DNA of 64,000 nt from Phoenix dactylifera (Eukaryota > Streptophyta > Magnoliopsida > Arecales > Arecaceae), in contig NC_052407.1 in NCBI RefSeq assembly GCF_009389715.1, positions 6,234,475 through 6,298,474 of the forward strand, in the 5' to 3' direction. The notes under the pieces were generated by a model. That model ran no database searches. It saw only the letters and a program-made list of their open reading frames with translations, and was not told the DNA's origin. Each line of letters begins with the position of its first letter. Position 1 is the stretch's first letter. A program made the position numbers and the translations under genes. Shown here one piece after another: positions 59,499 through 64,000 of this stretch.

Positions 59499-59721
59499 CA
59501 AGGTACGCTGTACTAGCCCGAATCGGATGGTACGGAACGTACCATACAGGTTCGATATCGGTATCTGGTATGGGTGATATACCGACATTCGGTAGGTCAA
59601 AAAATTTCATACCGTATTGTACCGACACTCAGTATGCCAAAAAAAATTTTGTACCGTATCGTATCGACACTATGCTTGTGTGGCATCGATACGGAGTCCA
59701 ATACTGAGACGGCAAACCTTG
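59499..59721 (+). mobile_element. GTACGGTAC-rich short inverted-repeat element (223 bp)
   Basis: Begins CAAGGTACGCTGTACT and ends GACGGCAAACCTTG, giving related ends (CAAGGT.(C/T)GC). The interior repeats GTACGGAACGTACC, CGATATCGGTA and TACCGTATTGTACCG in a largely palindromic arrangement. Flanks GTCAGGGG (59491-59498) and GTTAGGGG (59722-59729) are a 7/8 direct repeat. A short DNA transposon that would fold into a long hairpin. Confidence 0.78.
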
Positions 59722-61692
59722 GTTAGGGGTACATTTCAGCATCACAAACCATTCTTTTCTCCACCAGAATTCTCTTTCTGATATTTATATTATGAAAGAA
59801 AAAGTACAAAAATAAAGAAAAGATCATTTTTTTCCTTATTTGATCATATCAGAAAGGAACTACGAAAGTAGTTGTTACATTTGGGGAAATGAAGATTTAG
59901 AGTTATGGTTCTGGCTGAGAAGTGATAGAAGATTAGGGTTATTGTTTATAGGAGTTTCATAAGGGAAAGGTTAATGATATTTGCAACAAGTCAAGCCTGA
60001 GATTGGGTAAAATGCGTCTATAAGTTATTGAAGATTAGGGTTAGAAATAAAAATAGAAATGGGCCTCTAAAGATGCTTAAAGGTTGTAGGTGACGAAGTC
60101 CTTTGGGGAACTTTGAGAATATTTATAAATAGAAAAGATACTATTTTTTTAATTCAGGTTTGGTAATGAGCTTTTAGTTAAAGATATTTTTGCATATGGA
60201 TGATAATAGCAGATCAGGCTTGTGCAAGCAAGCTATTAGATCGAGACTTTCAAGTCCGAAGTGAGTTAAGGTTCCAAAAGTAGATGAAAAGTGCATAATG
60301 GATGGACATAGTGAAGCATAGTCGATTTGGTTAGTGAATCATATTCTTTGGGTTTTGACAGACAGAAGAATGTAAGATGAAGTTAAAAGCACAATATATT
60401 AAGAGCAAAGGGGAACAAGAATTTTAGACTGTGTTCTGATAGTTAGCTATTTATATGATATTTTAAATCTATCTGGGAGATTAGTCAAACAAAGACTAAA
60501 CAAAGCTATTTTGATGGATTAGTCAAACAAATGCTAAACTGGAGTATTCAAAACCTAGTCCTGATGCGTAATTGGAAGGTCACTCTTGGGGCAAATCTCC
60601 TACTCAGGTAGTTGGTGGATTATTGTAGCAATGTACCTGGATATGGTTTTATTGATAGCTTGGCATATTGTGATAATAAGACAGTGTATTTGGAGGTTAA
60701 GTGGAAGGGAAAAGTATAGAGTATATGTGTTGGTAGTGTGAAGGACATGAGGAGCAACTCTATGCACTACATATGGAGCGGTTAGGAAGCTTCCAGCATG
60801 AAGAGGTCTTAAGAAAGGGTTAAGCTTTAACTGCTTATCTTAGCTAGGTTAATAATGATGTTAACTCTTTGATAACATAGGAGGTCCCAAGGTGCATGTT
60901 AATCAAAAAGATGCGGTATTATTTGGCAAATTTTAATCTTTTATTTATTAGAGTAGTTTTGTAGGAATAGATGCTTAGATGTCTGGAAAAATTATGATCT
61001 GTGGTAAAGTTTTCAAAGTCAAGATACACATAAGCTTGAGAGAGGGCAAATGATTCCTAAAATAAAGCAGAAAGATGTGGATATAGACAAGAATTTCTAT
61101 TTTAGTATGAAGGCAATATATGGATGACGCTGAAATGGTAATTGAATGGCCCTTATGATCTTTATAATCATTGAGGCAAAGGAAACTTTTTAAGTTATGG
61201 ATATGAATGGTCTTCAACAAGAATCAAAGTGCTAGGCCATAAAGATGTTGAGATTAATGTGTAGTACAAGGATGGATATAAAGAGAAACGAATCTTGCAC
61301 AAGCTTATTAGATGAGGTTTATAAGTAGCACCAGTAGAGGATAGAGTGATGGGCGACTGTTTTTGCCATGTGAATTTTAGGATAAAGATGATCATGTTTA
61401 GGAGACTTTGGATTTAGATTGAAGGGGCAGCATAGATGAAAAGACAAACCTGATTGATGCAAGTGTGAAAAGGGGCATTGGAGATTAGTTGAATTTTGGT
61501 GTTGGATAGAAAGAATGGGGTAAATGTGATTCAGAAAGCATTCATAAAGTATCTTTATTCAACTTTGTAAGCATCTTTGTTTCTCTATCATGCTAGCACT
61601 TGATGATATATCATTACCTCTTTGATCTAATGATCATTTCAATGTCTTATGCTTTACCCTTGTCAGAGTCCATAAGCTGCTTTCCTGTTTGA

Positions 61693-61759
61693 AATAGTGA
61701 TCTAATATGCAATCTGAGATTTAAGGAATAGTGATCTAATATGCAATCTGAGATTTAAG
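61693..61759. repeat. Near-perfect 34-bp tandem duplication
   Basis: AATAGTGATCTAATATGCAA followed by TCTGAGATTTAAG occurs twice in tandem with a 34-bp period and no internal difference, so it is recent. Confidence 0.95.
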
Positions 61760-62394
61760 TTACCCAGCTTTGAGCGGAGTTGCAGAATTGTATTTGCACT
61801 TGACATAGCAATTGACTTGCATGTTTAAGTTCTGTTCGATAGATTTTATTGTCTCGTAAGCAGTGAACATTCTCTATGACATAAAACATTTTTCCTACCT
61901 CCAGCAACAGGATTGTAGAAACAAGAAACTAGGAGGTATAAATATCAGCATGTCATCTTATAAGTGCATAAGTTGAACTAGATGGTATAGTTAATCTTCA
62001 TCGATATTTGTGACCATGGAAATCAAATTGAAGATAGTCCCATCACTATGGAGTATCAATTCTGCCCAAGACATTTTTGTGGAAATCCATTAAGCAACAT
62101 ATATGTGCTATGTCTTGTTCTATTCTCTTGGTATTTGGTCTTTGGTTCCATGTAAGTGCTGTGGCTGCAGTTAAGGCACTTGATTGTGCTGTATCCTTTC
62201 TCACTCCTTGGATATTTGGTACATGGGGAGTCAACCTACACCTGTTATTGTGGCTTGAATTTATGATCTTAATTATATGATTGTTGAAAGATATTACTCT
62301 TATGACCTCTTAAAAGCAATAAAAAAATGTTTAAATGCAAATATAGAATTGTACCAATTGTTCTATACATGGTAGTTAATTTGTAGTTGCATTG

Positions 62395-62520
62395 AATCAT
62401 AATGATATTGTGTTTCATATATGTAGGTCAGAGATCATTGAGATAAAGAGTAATTTTTACATTGAATCTAATTACAGTGTTGCATATATGTAAGCCAAAG
62501 ATCATTGAGAGTAATTTTTT
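62395..62520. repeat. Diverged tandem duplication, about 65-bp unit
   Basis: Two successive copies share CATTGAAT, CATATATGTA, AGATCATTGAGA and AGTAATTTTT in order. Confidence 0.6.
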
Positions 62521-62833
62521 ACCCAGGTCAAATCCCTATACATGCTACGTACTGCTCATTTTTTTAAAAAATTTTATTTGTATGATATAAGAGCAGTTAG
62601 ATGTCAAACATGCCTGAAAGCATTAGAGTAAGTCATGTTTGTGCTATAAGGTTTAGCAGCATCAGCATAAATTATTTATTACAGGAGCTTGTCCGCACAG
62701 TGGAAGTCTTCATCATGATTTTTTGAGATCACATTAAATCACAACTAATATGTTTGTCTGTGCTTGATTTAAATCATTTTGACTAAGTCATGATTTAAAT
62801 TACTTGCTGAAAGCTACGTTCCCCACGTGCAGG

Positions 62834-62959
62834 TACTTGAAGGCAGTAGGATTGATGACAAGCTTGTCAAGAGCATTTGGAGCAGTTGTCATATGGGGTG
62901 TCTTTGAAACCTTTGAGCTAATATCGTTAGCTGCAGGACTAGAACAAACATACAAATGA
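62834..62959 (+). CDS. Possible orphan terminal exon, unrecognised
   Basis: A pyrimidine-poor but canonical acceptor (CACGTGCAG) precedes 42 open codons starting YLKAVGLMTSLSRAFGAVV and ending in LEQTYK and TGA. The peptide is hydrophobic and includes a possible membrane span (AFGAVVIWGVFETFELISLAAG). No upstream exon in matching phase was identified. It could be an alternative last exon of the NOXY2-like locus, part of an unrecognised gene, or chance (an open run of this length is not rare). Confidence 0.25.
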   Translation, partial: YLKAVGLMTSLSRAFGAVVIWGVFETFELISLAAGLEQTYK

Positions 62960-64000
62960 TTCTGCTTGTTTTTTATAAAGTTTGAATTCTTCCCAACTCT
63001 TGGATTCCCAATTCATGTCTTAGATGCTGTCTGCTTTTGTTTCATGTGGAACTCTGAAATTGGTGGCTTGCATGTTTGGTTGTTTAGTTCAGTCCTTAAA
63101 ATGCAATGTTAAGGGAAATTTTGAGGTCCAGAGACTAAATTAGGTTCCTATATAATTAGGTTACTTTGTGTCATTTATTTATTAAATTTCATTTTGGAGA
63201 ACAACTTTAGGTTTGCCAAATCTTGTAGTATAAGATTAGAGACTAGGAAACAGCGGTTATCGTGGAAACGAGCTTCTCTGTTCATTCCATAGTCTGCTTA
63301 TTTTCCTCCTGACAATTTCAAATTTGCACTTTCACTTCTGTAAGCATCTACTTCTTTGGTGAAAAGAACTCTAAATGTTTTTGGGATGAACAAAACATTC
63401 TAAATGTTATGCCTCAGGGTCTGGACTTGGTTTCTATTTACCTTAGATTTGCAGAGAATGCAGTATGCATTGGTTGGTGCATTGCAGCTGGTAAGCCGTG
63501 TTGATTGTTTATTGATGGAAAGGGGTACGCAGGCACAGAGCTTGTTATTAGACCTCCTTAATAATCGAATCCGATGGCTAAACCAAAAGAATTTTTGATA
63601 AGTAGCTTTATGCTTGGATCATTGATTACCCAAGGGGAAATCAACTTGCATTCATTTATGTGAAAAGATGGGTGGTCGATGTGTGGGCGAGAGACTTTCA
63701 AGCTGTGGTCTACGTAGATTGCCAAGGTAAAGACAACGGGCTAGCAGCAAGTTTTTCAAGTTAGTACATAATGCTTTTCAGAGTTTATCCATGCTATCAA
63801 TATGTCGTTTCTTCTGAAATACAACATAGTGCATTTGGAATCATTATGCTTCATGTTTTGATATGTTTTATTGATCTAAAACAATTTGTGGTATGTAACA
63901 AGAACGTTTGGTAGCGTAGTGTAGAATCATAAGGAATGAATCAACTGCTATGAATCTCAATGGGGTTTGAGGATCTCTCGCAGTATTCTGCTAATATTCA
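62960..64000. other. Right end of window, nothing recognised
   Basis: AT-rich. A 64-codon frame at 63404-63598 has no recognisable domain. Confidence 0.5.

Larger units (their letters stand above)
55828..62833. other. Long non-coding stretch downstream of the NOXY2-like gene
   Basis: About 7 kb without a credible open frame. It resembles intron sequence in its T-richness and scattered TTGCAG sites, so it may be spliced out of longer NOXY2 transcripts. Between 60000 and 61500 composition shifts to purine-rich (AAGGTTGTAGGTGACGAAG-like), possibly a decayed retroelement. Listed repeats lie within. Confidence 0.45.

Overview
This is a plant nuclear window. Five intron-rich or plastid/mitochondrion-targeted plant genes sit in AT-rich DNA full of microsatellites and transposon remnants. 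Several dispersed repeats (the TTAGGCGA-type and GGGTC-type hAT elements, the GTACGGTAC-rich short element, and a tRNA-like SINE) look like families I associate with palms, so a monocot of the palm family is my best guess. That assignment is inference.

Layout. 1-8 kb: repeat debris, a probable solo LTR (1875-4550) with an internal minisatellite, and a small minus-strand gene candidate near 5.4-5.7 kb that seems frameshifted. 8.4-13.2 kb: a complete six-exon KANADI4/ABERRANT TESTA SHAPE-type GARP transcription factor on the minus strand. 13.3-32 kb: no convincing host gene. This stretch holds a CACGTG-rich island (15.7-16.3 kb), a SINE, short hAT elements, and a 4.5-kb hAT transposon with a perfect 8-bp target-site duplication and a decayed transposase. 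32.4-41.8 kb: a seven-exon plus-strand gene for TMEM147, an ER translocon-associated membrane protein, with one GC-AG intron and a repeat-swollen last intron. 43.6-44.0 kb: a single-exon minus-strand gene for the cytochrome b6f subunit PetM. 46.2-52.5 kb: a minus-strand REM-type protein with three B3 domains. 55.4-55.8 kb: a two-exon plus-strand NONRESPONDING TO OXYLIPINS 2-like mitochondrial protein gene. 55.9-64 kb: mostly non-coding, with one short transposon and one possible orphan exon.

The genes do not form a pathway: this is ordinary eukaryotic gene order. I found no rRNA, tRNA, CRISPR array or novel multi-gene system. The most informative observations are exact transposon boundaries, gene-model details that simple ORF calling would miss (the KANADI, TMEM147 and B3 genes are recoverable only by splicing), the identical intron placement in all three B3 domains, and an unexplained G-box cluster.
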